Made by a program: the position numbers and the translations under genes. A stretch of DNA of 64,000 bases from Yponomeuta sedellus (Eukaryota > Arthropoda > Insecta > Lepidoptera > Yponomeutidae). The stretch is from assembly GCA_934045075.1 (NCBI GenBank), contig OW203732.1:19407889-19471888 (forward strand), read 5' to 3'. The notes below the pieces were generated by a model, which saw only the letters and a list, made by a program, of their open reading frames with translations, made no database searches and was not told where the DNA came from. The stretch's first letter is position 1. Each line of letters opens with the position of its first letter. Positions 1-13,200 of the stretch are shown in pieces.

Positions 1-97
1 TTTCATTCGCACTCCCAACAAAACAGTTTCGCTATGGAAAATTAATTGTTTTATGTACTGTCTTTTAGCAGGTAAAGAAATGTAACAAAAAATGTAC

Positions 98-267
98 CTG
101 CTTAGATGGAAAAATGGCATCCTTATCTAGCTGTGATGCATGAGGCTTGAGGTTCTCTTCAGCGAAATTCCGACTGAGCTCCTTGATTCGTTCCTGTATC
201 TCTGTCAGCTGGATGCTGAACGGTCGAATTTGGTTGACGACACTCTTTGTGCATTGCGCTGAGAACA
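98..267 (-). CDS. Short-chain acyl-CoA dehydrogenase, one internal exon (partial gene)
   Basis: On the minus strand a 170-nt exon lies between an AG acceptor (268-269) and a GT donor (97-96). It encodes FSAQCTKSVVNQIRPF, then LSRNFAEENLKPHASQLD, then KDAIFPSKQ. The pattern 'FAE..L.P.A.Q.D.....FP..QV' is the start of the acyl-CoA dehydrogenase N-terminal alpha-helical domain and fits the short-chain enzyme (ACADS type) best. That enzyme is an FAD-dependent mitochondrial matrix protein catalysing the first step of beta-oxidation. The exon enters in phase 1 and exits in phase 0. The upstream exon with the start and transit peptide was not found in the 4 kb before Vps18, and the rest of the gene lies past base 1. 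A medium- or branched-chain family member cannot be excluded from 56 residues. Confidence 0.75.
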
Positions 268-269
268 CT

Positions 270-1544
270 GCCAGGCGGAAATATAAAGAGTTAAGTTAGG
301 TAAACTAAAATGAATAAGTAAAAACACATACACATGTCATATAAAATATAATGTATGGTGTGCAATAAAAAGTTTCTAGACTAGCAAAATGACGGGCGCA
401 CACAGCGCCGGGCGTTTTACAGTTACATATTTTATAGTGGTAAAAAGGAACGGTCCCAACTTATTGCTATGACTGCAAGCATAGTCAGTAGTGCTAGATT
501 CCAGCACATACCGTAAGGTTTGCATTATGTAAATTAAAATCAATAGAGTTTATCCGCACATAGGTAAAAAAGGGTGATAGATAGAATAATTTAATCAAAA
601 TATAGTACAATTGGCAACCTTCTAAATTATAAGGAATCATAACCAGACAACCATCTATTATCAATGGAGACAAGGAAGAAATTGGACACGAGTGAAATTA
701 AATGTGTTGATAAGTTGAAATGTTAAATAAATGTGTCGGAACGATTTTGTTTCATTAGCTAAGTACTTATTATAAAAGTCCATACAGATTATTAGATAAA
801 CTCATGCCTGTGACCAAGGGGGTTAACTTGATTAAGGTCTAAGAATGAGGTAAGAATGTTGGATTATAATGAATATTCAGTACAGAGAAGTAGAGGTAAG
901 ATGAATAATATAAATTAAGGTAACAAGTAATATTGTGTTTATTTATTCATTTGAAAAAACTAGCAGCTACCCAAGATTATATCAAATAATGGAGCAGTTC
1001 AAATAATCAACAAACAGCACTGTAAGCAAATACACCTTTCGAATTCTATATTAAAACAATTAATTTACAATTGTATTTGAATAACTGCACTCACATGCGA
1101 ATTTGGAAGACCTCATAAGAGCGCCGGCAACCATGGTGGTAACAACTGAATGTACACTGGACTTATCGCACAAAACACTCGATGATAAGTACGTTAAAAC
1201 GTTGACACAAAATACGATAGGCAATGTAATGTATGATAATGCGACAAGGTCACAGTATAAAGTTGGACCTGATAATATTTTTGGAACTGGTTTCTTTATG
1301 AACTTGTTTGGATTTAAGTGGCGTTCCAATCTATTAGAAAGGTACTGCGATTTAACTTTTTAATTGAGTCAGTTAAAAACATTGAGATGGAGGACTACAA
1401 AGCTTATGAAACCATGTGATTGGTATTCTACTTTTTTCGGCGAAATTCATATAATATAATTCCACAAAAACTCTCCAATCTGCATAATATTATGATTATT
1501 TTGATTACACTGCTGAGTGATGAGAATTAGTCTGTAGTCTGTCT
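270..1544. other. Intron or intergenic stretch, no gene recognised
   Basis: AT-rich sequence. A segment at 1060-1363 is open on both strands but matches no family I know and shows no splice or start context, so it is not called. The 8-bp copy GTCTGTCT at 1537-1544 is the left target duplication of the next element. Confidence 0.5.
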
Positions 1545-3464
1545 CACAGAGCATATAAATAAGAGACGGGACCTCCCTATATGCTTTTGTAATGAGTTTA
1601 GCCCCGTTAGCAATACCAACCAATAGAGCAAAAATGCAATGTCAAAAGTGCTACCAACATAACAACTTGTCTGTGCATTAGGGACGTCCACTTACATTGG
1701 TACTACATTTATCGATATCGATAAATTTTCATCCAGGGGCTCCGCAGTTAGCCTAATAAAATTAATAAAAATCAATGTTTTCAATAAAACGACAAATGAA
1801 ATTAGTATTTTATTATTGATTATCAAATCACAATAATTGTGGTCAAGGTCTATTGAATTTATTTCAGCAGCTATTTGGTTTTTCCTTAGAGGTGTCCAAT
1901 CTGAGCGAACTTCATCAATCGGTGGTTTGGATTCAGGTGCTGAAATCGTCAAAAAAAGTTAAGTTGAGTCGTTATTGATTATTAATTTGTTGGTAAACTA
2001 TGCTACTTACCGGGATAGTTCTGATAAATATGCTGAGATTCCAGGCCACAATAATTGTGGTCAAACCCTACTGGACCAATAGCAACAGCTGATATTTTGG
2101 CTGCTGTACAAGGTGCTGAAAATGATAACACTTTGTAATTTATCAAAGTAAACAAACTCTAGTTACAAAAAACTTCAGCGATACATGAAAAGTCTACGTA
2201 CCAGAGTTGTTTTGTGAAGCTCGACAACTAATAGGTTTTTGTATAGCTGAATCTGAAAATAAACAATTGCAAGAATAGTCCGAAAAAAAAATAGTTTGTT
2301 CCTGTTTACCACATAACTGCATAATTGACTATGTAACTATCAAATACATTTTTATAAAAAAATATTTTAAGTTAAAAATTAGTAAAAAAAATATTTTAGT
2401 AATTCCAATCACTAACCAGTTTCAAGTGATGCGACGTGGCTACGTGGTAAGGAAACTCAGCTAGTAAGTAATCAGGAAGAGGAGGCGCATTTATAAGTAG
2501 AGAAGATACAGCCCTGTAAAAAAATGTTTATCAAAGTATGTCATTTACGTATTAAGACGTAATAATAATATTGCGTTCTAAATGACGGAGCAAAATATAT
2601 TCAAATGTTCGACGTAAAGCAAGGCGTATTTTGTGTTTTATTACATAATTATTCATGAAATGTAGTAAGTGTTACATTATAAGTTTATAACACAACTCAC
2701 CATTTCTTTAATCGGCTTCCTTTTAAAATAGTTGTAAAAATCTTTCGGCCGGAAATGATCTCTGCAAACATATTTATTTTGGTGGAGTTTTTCGATGGGG
2801 ATATACGATATAAGATCTTCCACAATTTTCACCCATTGTCTGCATCTAAAAAAAAAACAACATTCAATGCAGCCACTAATAGTGCATCGTTGAAACATTG
2901 TTATGGCTTACAGCAATTCACCCGTCATACACTTACTTATCAGATATTTTTTTATCGATATTGAATATGTGTATGGCACATCACTATGACATTGAAACAT
3001 CTGAGTATTTTTCTCATAGTATATTAATTACGTTATTTAACATAATTTATGATCTTGCTCTTGTGCAAGATGACAAAAACTGTAGCCAGAAATACTTACC
3101 GGTCTTCATCCCTAGGAAATTTACCCATAAACTTTCTTTTGGTACCCTTTGACCGGCTGCATCTAATTTTACAAATGGCACAAGCTCGACACCATCCGAT
3201 CAATGCCAATATTAAAAGAAAATCACTAAACACTGTACAACAAGATACACACAGCTAGATATTGAACAAACTTAAAACACAAAAATGTTAACTAGAAAAC
3301 GTTCTAATATGTGCCGCGTTCCGCCATATTTGTTATGTTTTCAGTTTGACATTGACAGCAAAGAAAGAGTAAGTAGTATTAAAGAGTGAGACAAAAATAT
3401 GTCCGCCATTAAAACGGGGCTAAATGCGAACAAAAATTTCAAAGTGCCTACTTGCGCTAGGCTG
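1545..3464 (-). mobile_element. THAP-domain P-like DNA transposon, copy 1
   Basis: A 1920-bp element begins CACAGAGCATATAAATAAG and ends in GCGCTAGGCTG. It is flanked by the perfect 8-bp duplication GTCTGTCT (1537-1544 and 3465-3472). A near-identical copy lies at 22606-24587 with a different 8-bp duplication, which proves mobility. Near both ends sits the inverted pair TTTAGCCCCGTT (1597-1608) and its complement (3413-3424). The minus strand encodes a THAP zinc finger split by an intron. An 8-bp duplication plus a THAP DNA-binding domain points to the P-element superfamily. No catalytic transposase domain is visible, so the copy is probably non-autonomous. Confidence 0.85.
1692..3200 (-). 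pseudogene. THAP zinc-finger gene inside P-like element (copy 1)
   Basis: The first recognisable exon ends at 3100. It carries CAICKIRC and then KFMGKFPRDEDR before a GTAAGT donor. The next exon (2701-2845) continues CRQWVKIVEDLISYIPIEKL, then VCRDHF. Joined, these give the C2-CH order, central W and the conserved proline region of a THAP domain, which binds DNA. Further exon-like segments with good splice signals lie at 2417-2513, 2011-2115 and 1692-1939. Two of them share the motif DHNYC. The phase from 2701-2845 into 2417-2513 does not stay open, so the downstream model is tentative or the gene is decayed. No start codon was found upstream of the first Cys pair. Confidence 0.6.
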
Positions 3465-3472
3465 GTCTGTCT

Positions 3473-4284
3473 GTGTTGAGATGACGACGTGTGACAGACA
3501 TATGAAGAAACGTTCAAAACACTAAGCGAGCTGAGTGAAGTCTGAGAGCGGACTGAGCCCGCTGAGCCGAGTTAAGCGGAAATAAAGCAGTCGAAGAAAT
3601 GTTGGGCAAATAAAATGTTAATTACAAAAAATATTTCGGATTAAATTAAAATATGTCTTTGTAAATCACAAATAAAATTATGTAAACAAAGTAAAAACCT
3701 TGCGAATCATAATTTCGAAACGGAAGGCCGTTCTGATTTATGTTTTTCAACAAGAGATAAATTGGAGATTGTTAATAATGTCTAGGGTTTTTTTTATATA
3801 AGAATCGTAAGTAATAGATTATTTTGTTTAGACGCATGTTTTAGACTTTATTGAAGTAAATAAATAGATATTGAAATAGATTAGATTAAACCTAATAGCC
3901 CGAAATCACACCTCGAATTAGACGCATAATTAAAGTATACTTGGAATACGACCACACGTCTTGATGTACCTGCCGACCACAGAACAATTAAACTGCCGAC
4001 CACAGATTAGAAGACAAATAATGTACTCTGTGACAATATCTACTTGCAATAATTGCCTCTCGTTTCAATTTTGTTTTGTTTCTAAATTAGTAATTAGTGC
4101 ATCGACTAGGCTGTGAGCAAGCTAAGAAAACATCCTTGGAGCAAGCGAATTGTTACCTAGGATTTGTCAGGATTAGCACAGTATTATCACCGTTTACTTC
4201 GAAATTCTTACGTGCAACAACAAAGTGATGACAGTACAGTCATTCCACTTTTGATATCCTCAAAATAATCTTCGATCAGCGAAG
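3473..4284. other. Upstream region of Vps18
   Basis: About 0.8 kb of AT-rich sequence between the P-like element and the Vps18 start codon. It should contain the Vps18 5' UTR and promoter. I see no TATA box or other clear core element, and no coding potential. Confidence 0.5.
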
Positions 4285-7200
4285 ATGACGTCGATTCTAG
4301 ACCAGCACGAGCAAGCTCCGCAGGTTGCCCAGCGGCCGAAGTTTGAAGCCAACATGATGACTTCATCCGGCTACATAAATATGCAGTTGGAAGACAATAC
4401 GCCCATGTTTTCCAAGCAAAAGATGAATTTCAACCCTTCTGACCTCATCACCCATGTAGCTGTGGCTAGTGACTACTTAGTACTGGCTATGGCTAACGGG
4501 AGGCTGTTCAGATTGGACTTGAAAAAGCCAGAACAACATGAAGGTAAGATCCTCTACAGTTAATACTAAACTATTATAGACTTTTCGACTCTGTATACTA
4601 TCTATCTAAAGTGTTAGTGTAGAACAAAATACTATAGGTATTTATCTTTGTCCTCCTCTCCTGTGTTCTCTCCTATTATATTAAATTATTTTTAGTACAA
4701 GTTCTTCATTGTATTTATTATGTATTGTTGTTGGTGATGAAAAGGAAAATTTTAAATTCATTTTATATTTAAAAAATGAAATATCACAATACATTACCAA
4801 CACAGAAGTTATAATCCTAGAAACATAAATAAAATATTTTTTACTGTACACAAAAAACGAATAAAATATTTTCAATTGTTTCTCAGAAATCCAATACACA
4901 AAGAACGTCCAGCCAAGTTCGAAGCTGTCAGGTGTATTCCTTGACCCACTTGGCTACCACCTGCTCCTGGCTTTCACCGCCAAAAGCAAGGAAGGTCACC
5001 CAGAACTCGTTTACCTACACCGAAAGAGCTCCAAACTAAAGTCTGTCAGCAAGTCCCGCAATTATGAAGTGACTGAGGTGGGATGGAACAATGAAAATGA
5101 CTCTGAAAACTCTACTGGTCCAATACTTCTTGGGACTTCGCAAGGACACATTTTGGAGATGGATCTGGAGTCAGACAATGATAAAATGTTCTCAGGGAGT
5201 CAGCAGAGTTGGCGACAGGTAATAGCGAATAATGTTTTTTATTAGATTAACAGAATAACACTTAATGTCGTTGATATGTCAGAAAAACTAGATTTCCGTT
5301 TTTTTCATCTATATTGATTCTAAATATAAATCTAAGACTTTATGACCTCAGCCTCATTAGGTAAGGATTGTGATGCCTTGCTATCTTTGTAATATTGAAT
5401 TTATAATACAAATTTTATGAAAAAATGAAATAATTTTTTTGGTCCTGTGACATTTTGCAATATTAACGATTTTATGTTATTCTGTGTTAGATTTTAATGC
5501 TGAGTTGGACTAATTTATTCGGAAGAGTCCAATCCCTCCAGAATACTGGTATGAGGTGATGCAATATTTGCAATGTTGTCCGACCTGGTTTTAGCTCTAA
5601 CCCGCAGACTCATAATAATGTTCATACACTATTATATTTCCGACATTGGAAACTTCTGGGCCAGTCAAAAAAAGTTTAATTTAGAAAGTATTGCTATAAT
5701 CATATTTGTTCAATCAGCTCACAAAACTTTCTTAAATAGACAGTAAGAGAGGACATTTTATAGCCTAATTAACATGTCATAACCTATCTAACTCAAACTC
5801 AGCTCCTTGGTTGCTAATAACACAGCACTAACAATTCTTCACTGATTTATTGGTACTTGCTCAGGCCATTTGCATTATTAAACCAATACCTATCTTCTAG
5901 TTAGCTCTCAAGTTGGCGCTGTGGTCACTGCGCAGATGTACTCCAATCTGCTGACACCTATTTATTGCTAATCCGGCGCGAAGCTCGCCAACTTCAGATC
6001 TAACTAGAAGATTCACGCGTATTGAACCAGTTATCTTTTAATGGATGTCGTAGGAAGACTTCATAACTCAATTTTTTGAGTACATTCTAGGGATTTTACG
6101 AAGACCGGTTAATTAAATAATGGTGACGCCATTATTCAATATTACTAAAAAAAGATAGGATATGATATTAATCTGTACGCACATATTAACTGGACATGAA
6201 GGTTGAGACAAAATTTGTGATTATATTTACCTTTTAGGGATGAAAAAATATTGAAAAAAATATGAAAAAAGGGGTCGCACATTGAAGTTTGGAAAAATTT
6301 GATATTTGATTTCTTTTGTTCTTGTATAATATTTTTCTGTCTAAATACATAAGCAGTGCTCATGACTTCTCTCACAGAGAGATAAAGTGTGTCGACTTTA
6401 TCATCATGCATACGCGCCATGGTTAAATGATTGATGAAATAAATACTTAATTAACTTCTTTATTGAAAGTAACAGCTACATAGTCATTTTCATTTAGTTC
6501 TATGTTAAAATATATATGTGAGCACCTCAACACTTGGGTTTCATTACGATATTTTCCTTCACATTAGTGAGTGATAGATAAATGATAATGTTAATCAAAA
6601 TTCGCAAATATAAGTAATTTAAAAAACAAAGTATTTAGTACAAGTCCAGAATCGAACTCTAATTGAAATTTCAGGCAAGCATTTAACTAATGCGAGACAA
6701 CCTTATTTTTCTAATAATGACTGTAATATTTTATGTATCTCTTTCTTTCTTCTCTTAAGCTGCCAAACTATCTCCCTCTGTATGGTGGGAAGGAGATTGA
6801 TGGATTGGTAACTAAATCCTCTACTTTTACGTTTTATTGCTTTTCGTTACTACATTGAATTAAGACAGCCTCATGTGGTGTGATCCCTGTATCATGGTCA
6901 CCTATTTTAGTTTTCTCTAAGAGTACTGTTGTCGCGTTCCAGTGATCCCTTCATCCATCGAGTGTGAGTGAATGTGCCACTGAGTGCTGTCAATGCTGTA
7001 ATAAGTCATTCATTATGTATGCGATGGCCAAAGTTTCTCTAGGATGCAGTTTCTGAACAATATTGCACAAACTGTGTTTGTTCTGATTGTGGTAACACCA
7101 CTTGGTGCAAAAAGATCCGGTGGAACTTAAGTGGAATATTCTACCTGTTACAAACAACTTTTAATATAAGACAAAATCTGAAATCACCAAAAATATTAGC

Positions 7201-10200
7201 TCTTTTACACATTCGCTATACTGGATTTGCATTTTTTACAAAAGAGCTGATGTTTTGGGCGATTTCGAAGAAACTTTGTTTGCCTTGATGATTAGAATAA
7301 GTTAATTTATACTGAACTTTTGCCCTTTAACCTCCTGAGATCTGCCTTTATATTACTCGCACCACATCCTGATTCCAATCGTCTAACTGTCAAATAAGTA
7401 AGGAATTTATCACTCAGACGAATGGATCTTAAAAATAACTAAAGAAATCTATTGTTGAAGTAGTACCTAGTGTGATCGAGAAGGCGCGACTCTTGTTTCG
7501 ATTAGTGAGCATGATACAAGGATTATGCTTTGTGATCGGGCATAGCTCTTATCGCGCACAGTATAAGTATTATTATTCAATGGAAAGGGGTAACCATTCG
7601 TGCGGTACTTTACCAGGACTGTCTGAAAAAAATGCATGTCTTTCTAATTGCTTTGTCATCGGCGTTTGGTTTCTCAATTTATAGGCATCTGAGTTGAGTC
7701 TTGATTGTGCTTTGTACCAATACGTTTTCTGCAATGTTGAATTTTTTTATGTGATCAAACTTTCGTTTCTACGTGTGCAAGGTGTAAAATGTGTCCTGAA
7801 ATTGGGAATGGTATATTTGCACCATCACAAGCTTGGTTAAGGGCACCAATTTGGTGATGGGCGTTATAGTCACCACATTCTAGTAGGACTATAAACCTCC
7901 AGCCTTTATTTCACAGATCTTCGACATAGGGAAGGGCGCGGAAACGCCAATAACTGGCATCCAGTTCCACCGTGTCAAGAACAAGAACAAATACTTCATA
8001 TTCGTAACGACACCTCGCCGACTATACCAGTTCATAGGCCACGCGGTCTTGTCGGACGGGAAAGCCTCCCTCCAGTCAATATTTCACACGTACTTGACCA
8101 TGCCAGAGACGGGGTTCCAGGAAATCCCCTCCAGTCTAAAGTACTCCAAGTTGCAGTTCTTCTACGACAAGCAGGATGTTCCGAAGACCTTCGCCTGGCT
8201 TACGGAGCCTGGCATCTTTTACGGACAGGTGAGAGACTGCATCTTGAATTGGATCTTGTTGTATGAAAATTCGAACAATATATAGAATTACATTGTACTT
8301 TTGGGTAAACCACTTATTTTCCTAAGACTCTTTTTCTGTTTAGTTTGATTGGGCCTGTTTCAGGATTGTTTCTGTTGATTGCAGTTGGACCCAACATCGC
8401 AACAAAACTCTAACTCCCTCTTCACACAAGGGGACCTAATAAACTACCCATCTGTGAAAAATGAAACCAGCAAAGACAAGACGCCACTAAACTTCGTTCT
8501 GACGGAGTTCCACGCACTTCTCATGTTCCCAGACCGCATCAAAGTCGTGTGCCTTTTGAACCAAGAGCTAGTCTACGAAGACAGGTTCACCGAAGCTCAT
8601 GGGAAGCTCAAAAACATCATCAGAGACCCGAAAAGAAGGACTATTTGGGCCGTGACAGATAGAGCTGTGTACAGATATAAAGTAGTTCGAGAGGAAAGAA
8701 ATGTGTGGCGGATATATTCCGACAAACAGGAGTTTGAATTAGCTAAAGAATATTGCCAAAACAATCCGGCGTTTATAGACATGATCAATGTCAAGCAAGC
8801 AGAGATGTTGTTCGCGCAAAAACAGTACGCTAAAAGTGCTGAGATCTATGCAGAAACTCTGAGCAGTTTCGAAACTATATGCTTGAAGTTTATGGAAGTG
8901 GACGAGACGGACGCTCTAAAAGTCTACCTGTCAAAGCGATTGGAAGCCCTAAGCGAAGACGATATGACTCTAATTCCAATGATTGTCATATGGATGACGG
9001 AGTTGTACGTTTCTCAACTGAGCTACTTTAGGAGGACTGGCCAAGGAGACAGTCAGAAGTATCATCAGCTGCAGAGCGATTATGAAGTCTTTCTCCTACA
9101 ACCTAAGGTCTCGAACTCCATGCAGCATGTCAAATCCGTCATCTACGATATCTTATCCTCGCACGGGGACAAACAAAACCTAATAAAACTAACCATTCTG
9201 AACGAAGATTACGAGAATGTTCTCGCCCAAAATATCTATAAAAAATCCTACCTAGAGGCTTTGAACGTCCTCACAAACTTGAAAAGGCCAGAGCTTTTTT
9301 ACCAGTTTGTTCCAACATTGATGGAAGAGGCTCCGAAGCACACGGTTAACGCACTTATATCGCAAGGGACAAGACTCAGTCCTTCAAAATTGCTACCAGC
9401 ATTTTTGTCCTGTGAAAATGACGAAGCTCACGTTACTGAGATAATGAGATACCTGGAGTTTATGCTCGAGAACTTCAATGTGCAAGACAAAGCGTTGCAT
9501 AACTATCTTCTGACGTTGTACGCGGAGCATCACCCTGAAAGCTTGATGAGATACTTGGCGAGGCAAGGACAGGACATTGCGAGGGTCAACTATGATGTGC
9601 ATTATGCTTTGAGGTGAGTGTGGTGCTTATTTTGGCAAGTACTTCAGTTGTAGGTACTCTGAAAGGTATCTGTGAAATTTTTAAGGGATAACAGTGAAGG
9701 CTAAGTACTAAGCTTCATTTAATTTGCGGGATAGTCCCTTTACATTTTTTTACTGTTTTGAAAACATAATGGTATTAATACAAAAGAGGGACATAGTTTT
9801 TTTTAGTCATTTTGTGACCCTCCGCTGAGCAAAGATCTCCCCTCCTGCTTTCTATCTCTCTGCGCTAGCCACCTCGCACTATTCCGGCAAGAATGCATTA
9901 AGGTTATCCTGCCATCTATCTGAGCTCACACGGCAGACACGGCCACCTCAGTCCCACGTTAGGCAGGAAAATCAAAGATGTTTGTAAAGCCTCATTACTC
10001 CCGAAATAATAATAATAAAAATTTGTTGACCAAGGTAATTACAGTTCCGTAGACACTTACAAAACTACAGTATAAGTCCCTAACTCCTAAACTCGGGGAC
10101 CCTGTATCTTAGGAGTCAGTTTCTTCCTTCAGTACTTTGACGACTTTACTGTACAATAACTGTAAAACTTCGAACCAGTCGTAAACTCTGCAAACTGGGC

Positions 10201-13200
10201 TGCGAGCACCACTATACTCCAGTGCTCTAGTAACGCTTCACTGACAGCGTCTGCTTTTAGTATCAAACAGATGATAATTAATTTGCGACTCCAAGGGTCG
10301 TATCAATGAGTAGGACCACGTTATTTTCGGCCAAAGTGGTTGATGTTACCAATGTGTCGCCTACAGGCTCTGCCGCGAACGCAACCTCACTGAAGCCTGC
10401 GTTCAGCTGTCGGCGCTACTAGGGCTTTGGCAGTCAGCCGTGCAGCTGGCGCTGGAGGTCAGTCTGCCGCTCGCCAAGAGCCTCGCCTCCCAGCCCGACG
10501 GCGATCCGGACCTGCGGAAGCAGCTTTGGCTCCAGATAGGTAAGAAAACCTATTACTTAAGAATGCAGTACGCGAACCATTTGCCTAAAGAACTGGTAAA
10601 TAAACCTTTTACTTGAGGACGCAAACCAGTTGCCTGATGAACCAGTAAGCAAACAATTTCTTGAGCAACCAGTAAGGAAACCCGTTACTAGAGGATGCAA
10701 TAAGCAAACCCGTTACTAGAGGAAACAAACCTCTTATCTGAGGAACCAGTACGAAAACCCGTTACTCGTGGAATCAGTAACCAAATCCGTTGTCAGACTA
10801 ACCAGTAAATAAATCGGATGCTTGAGGAAGCAAACAATTTCCTTGAAGAAGCAGTTTTTTTTTGAAACATTTATTTAAATAAAAATACAAAAAAATACAG
10901 AAGTTGGTTTCTGCCAAACTGCATAACAGTTTGTGAGCAGATGCTCTTGGTTTTACATGTTCGAGTTATCTTACATGCTAGGTACGTACAAATACTAAAA
11001 ATCCGTTAAAATCCGTTACTCGAAGAAGCAGCGATCAAACGCGTTACTTGAGAAAGCGGAAAGCAAACCTGTTACCCGAGTAATCAGGTCAAATTGTGGT
11101 AAGTAAACACTTTACCAAGTAAGCAGAAAATCATCACCACAGCAAAATGAAAAGCGTCATCTTTTGAGTGAGCTCATGAAACAGCTCCGGCATAAAATAG
11201 GTGAAATATGTGATTATTTGCCTCTTAGTTCTTCAAGTACAATTTGTAAATAGGTTATTGGTAACTAGCTGGTGGCCGCGACTTCGTCTACGCAGGATTA
11301 TCGGGTACATTTAATTTCCTACTTTTTTATAACGATATTCATATAATATCTTTATAAATTGTAGCCTATGTGTTATTCTGATGTATAAGCAGTAGTTTCA
11401 GTAGTAGTAGTTTTTATGTGAAAAGTACCAAACATCCATCCATCCATACTTACAAACTTTCGCGCGCCAATCAATGGTACTTTCTTTTTGTAATGTTTGA
11501 CTGAGTAATATAAAGAATAAAAGAATATTCCTACTTTGTTATGGTGTTACGAGTATCTTGGTCACCCTACAAAAGCAGACGCCGTTTAGGACTAACTACT
11601 TGGCTAGCCACGTTTAGCCAGTTGTTGAACGTTTTGATTCACAACTGCTTCGTTGATCTAGCGCTATCACGTCTGATTACCATGCCGAAGGTCGTGGTTT
11701 CGATTCCCACTAGGGGTCGCCGATCATTTGTACAAATGGCCTTCTGGTTGAATTAACATGTGTGTGATGTCTTTGCCTGGTTACCGTAGCAGAGGGTCAC
11801 CTAGTTAGCGACCAGACCAAGGGATAGTGTTGTATGGAAGTTATATTTTAAATTTATAAATGGCTGAACCTTTAGCCCTTTAACTGGTTGGCTAATTTCA
11901 CCAGTTGGCGGTGACATATCTCGTTGGATCGTCTTGTATTACGTCAATAGAAAAAGAAGAAGGAAAATTTGACAGAAAAGGAAAATACAGAAAAGAAAGC
12001 AGGAGTAAAACAAAAGCAGAAGAAAAGACGAACTACAGATGAATGAAATGAACATAAATTCCAACGATACACAGTATGTCGATGCAGCGGAAAAAAGGCC
12101 TCCTGCTCAGTATAAGTTGAGGGTTTGCACCCACAGCATTGATTTTCAGCAAGGGCCTTCTGGTGACTCACGGAGCATTAAAACGGTACAAACACGCACA
12201 CTCCCATATGCAGCCATACTTACACGCATATAAGCACACTCACAATTATATACATACATAGTGATAAATAATACACAATAATTACACTACAAATACTTAA
12301 GTAGGTATTAATAAATACATAGCAATTTAAACTAAATAAAATACACTGTTTAATATCTTGACTTGACTCGTGCGCAGGAATAATGGAGGTCATGCTGGAA
12401 GAGGAAAACTTAGAACTTCTGGGAAGTCAAAAAATTACCTTTAAGTTTCACCTTAAAGGTATACTTGCTGGTAAGGACTTGGAGAGGAGGAGGAATGTCA
12501 TTCCAGCATTTAGACGCGGCGAATCTGAAGCTGCCGCGGAAAGCAGCCGTTCGATGTGCTGGTATTGCTGTTCTCATTTTATGTCAATATTTGTTTCGTG
12601 ACCATTGCAACTTATTGAACAAATATTCCGGAGTCTCGGTTTTTATTACACCGAAAAGCAAACCAGCAAGGTGCAGTTTACGACGTGCAGACATCTTCAA
12701 AAGATTCGCGTCGTTCAAATACGGGGTGACATAGGTTCGACGGGGAATTCGAAAGCAGAAACGAGCACACGCATTCTGCATACGCTGTATCAATCTTTCA
12801 GACCTGCAAAGCACACAGCCACCATAGACAACGTCGCAGTAGTTAAGTTTAGACAGAATAAGCGACTCGCATAACTTGACCCGCATATCCTCACCAAGGT
12901 AGTCCCTTATCCTGTACAGCCGAACATCGACTATATAGTTCTCAAAGCGAAGTTGCCCATCCATCAGCAAACCCAAGTTTCTAGCTTTAGTAACCTGTTC
13001 AATCGGCACTCCTCGGATGCATACAGGTCCAGTTTGAGCTATCCGATCCGCAGATTTGCCGATTTGAGCTTCGGAACTAAGGATAAGATACTTGGATTTG
13101 CTGGGATTTAAAGACAGGCAATTATTCTGAGACCATGCTGCTATCCTATCTAAATCCTCATTCAATTTACCCACTGCTATCTCAATTGACATATCCCGGA

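Noticed and set aside
1060..1363. Open frames on both strands
   Set aside because: No start context, splice signals or family match. Simultaneous openness on both strands is expected by chance at this length.
1692..1952. Stand-alone small gene
   Set aside because: The segment is the last exon-like part of the THAP element and is duplicated at 22753-23013 with the rest of the transposon.
10545..11130. CRISPR-like spaced repeats
   Set aside because: Units are irregular and diverged with no constant spacer, in an insect intron. This is a minisatellite.
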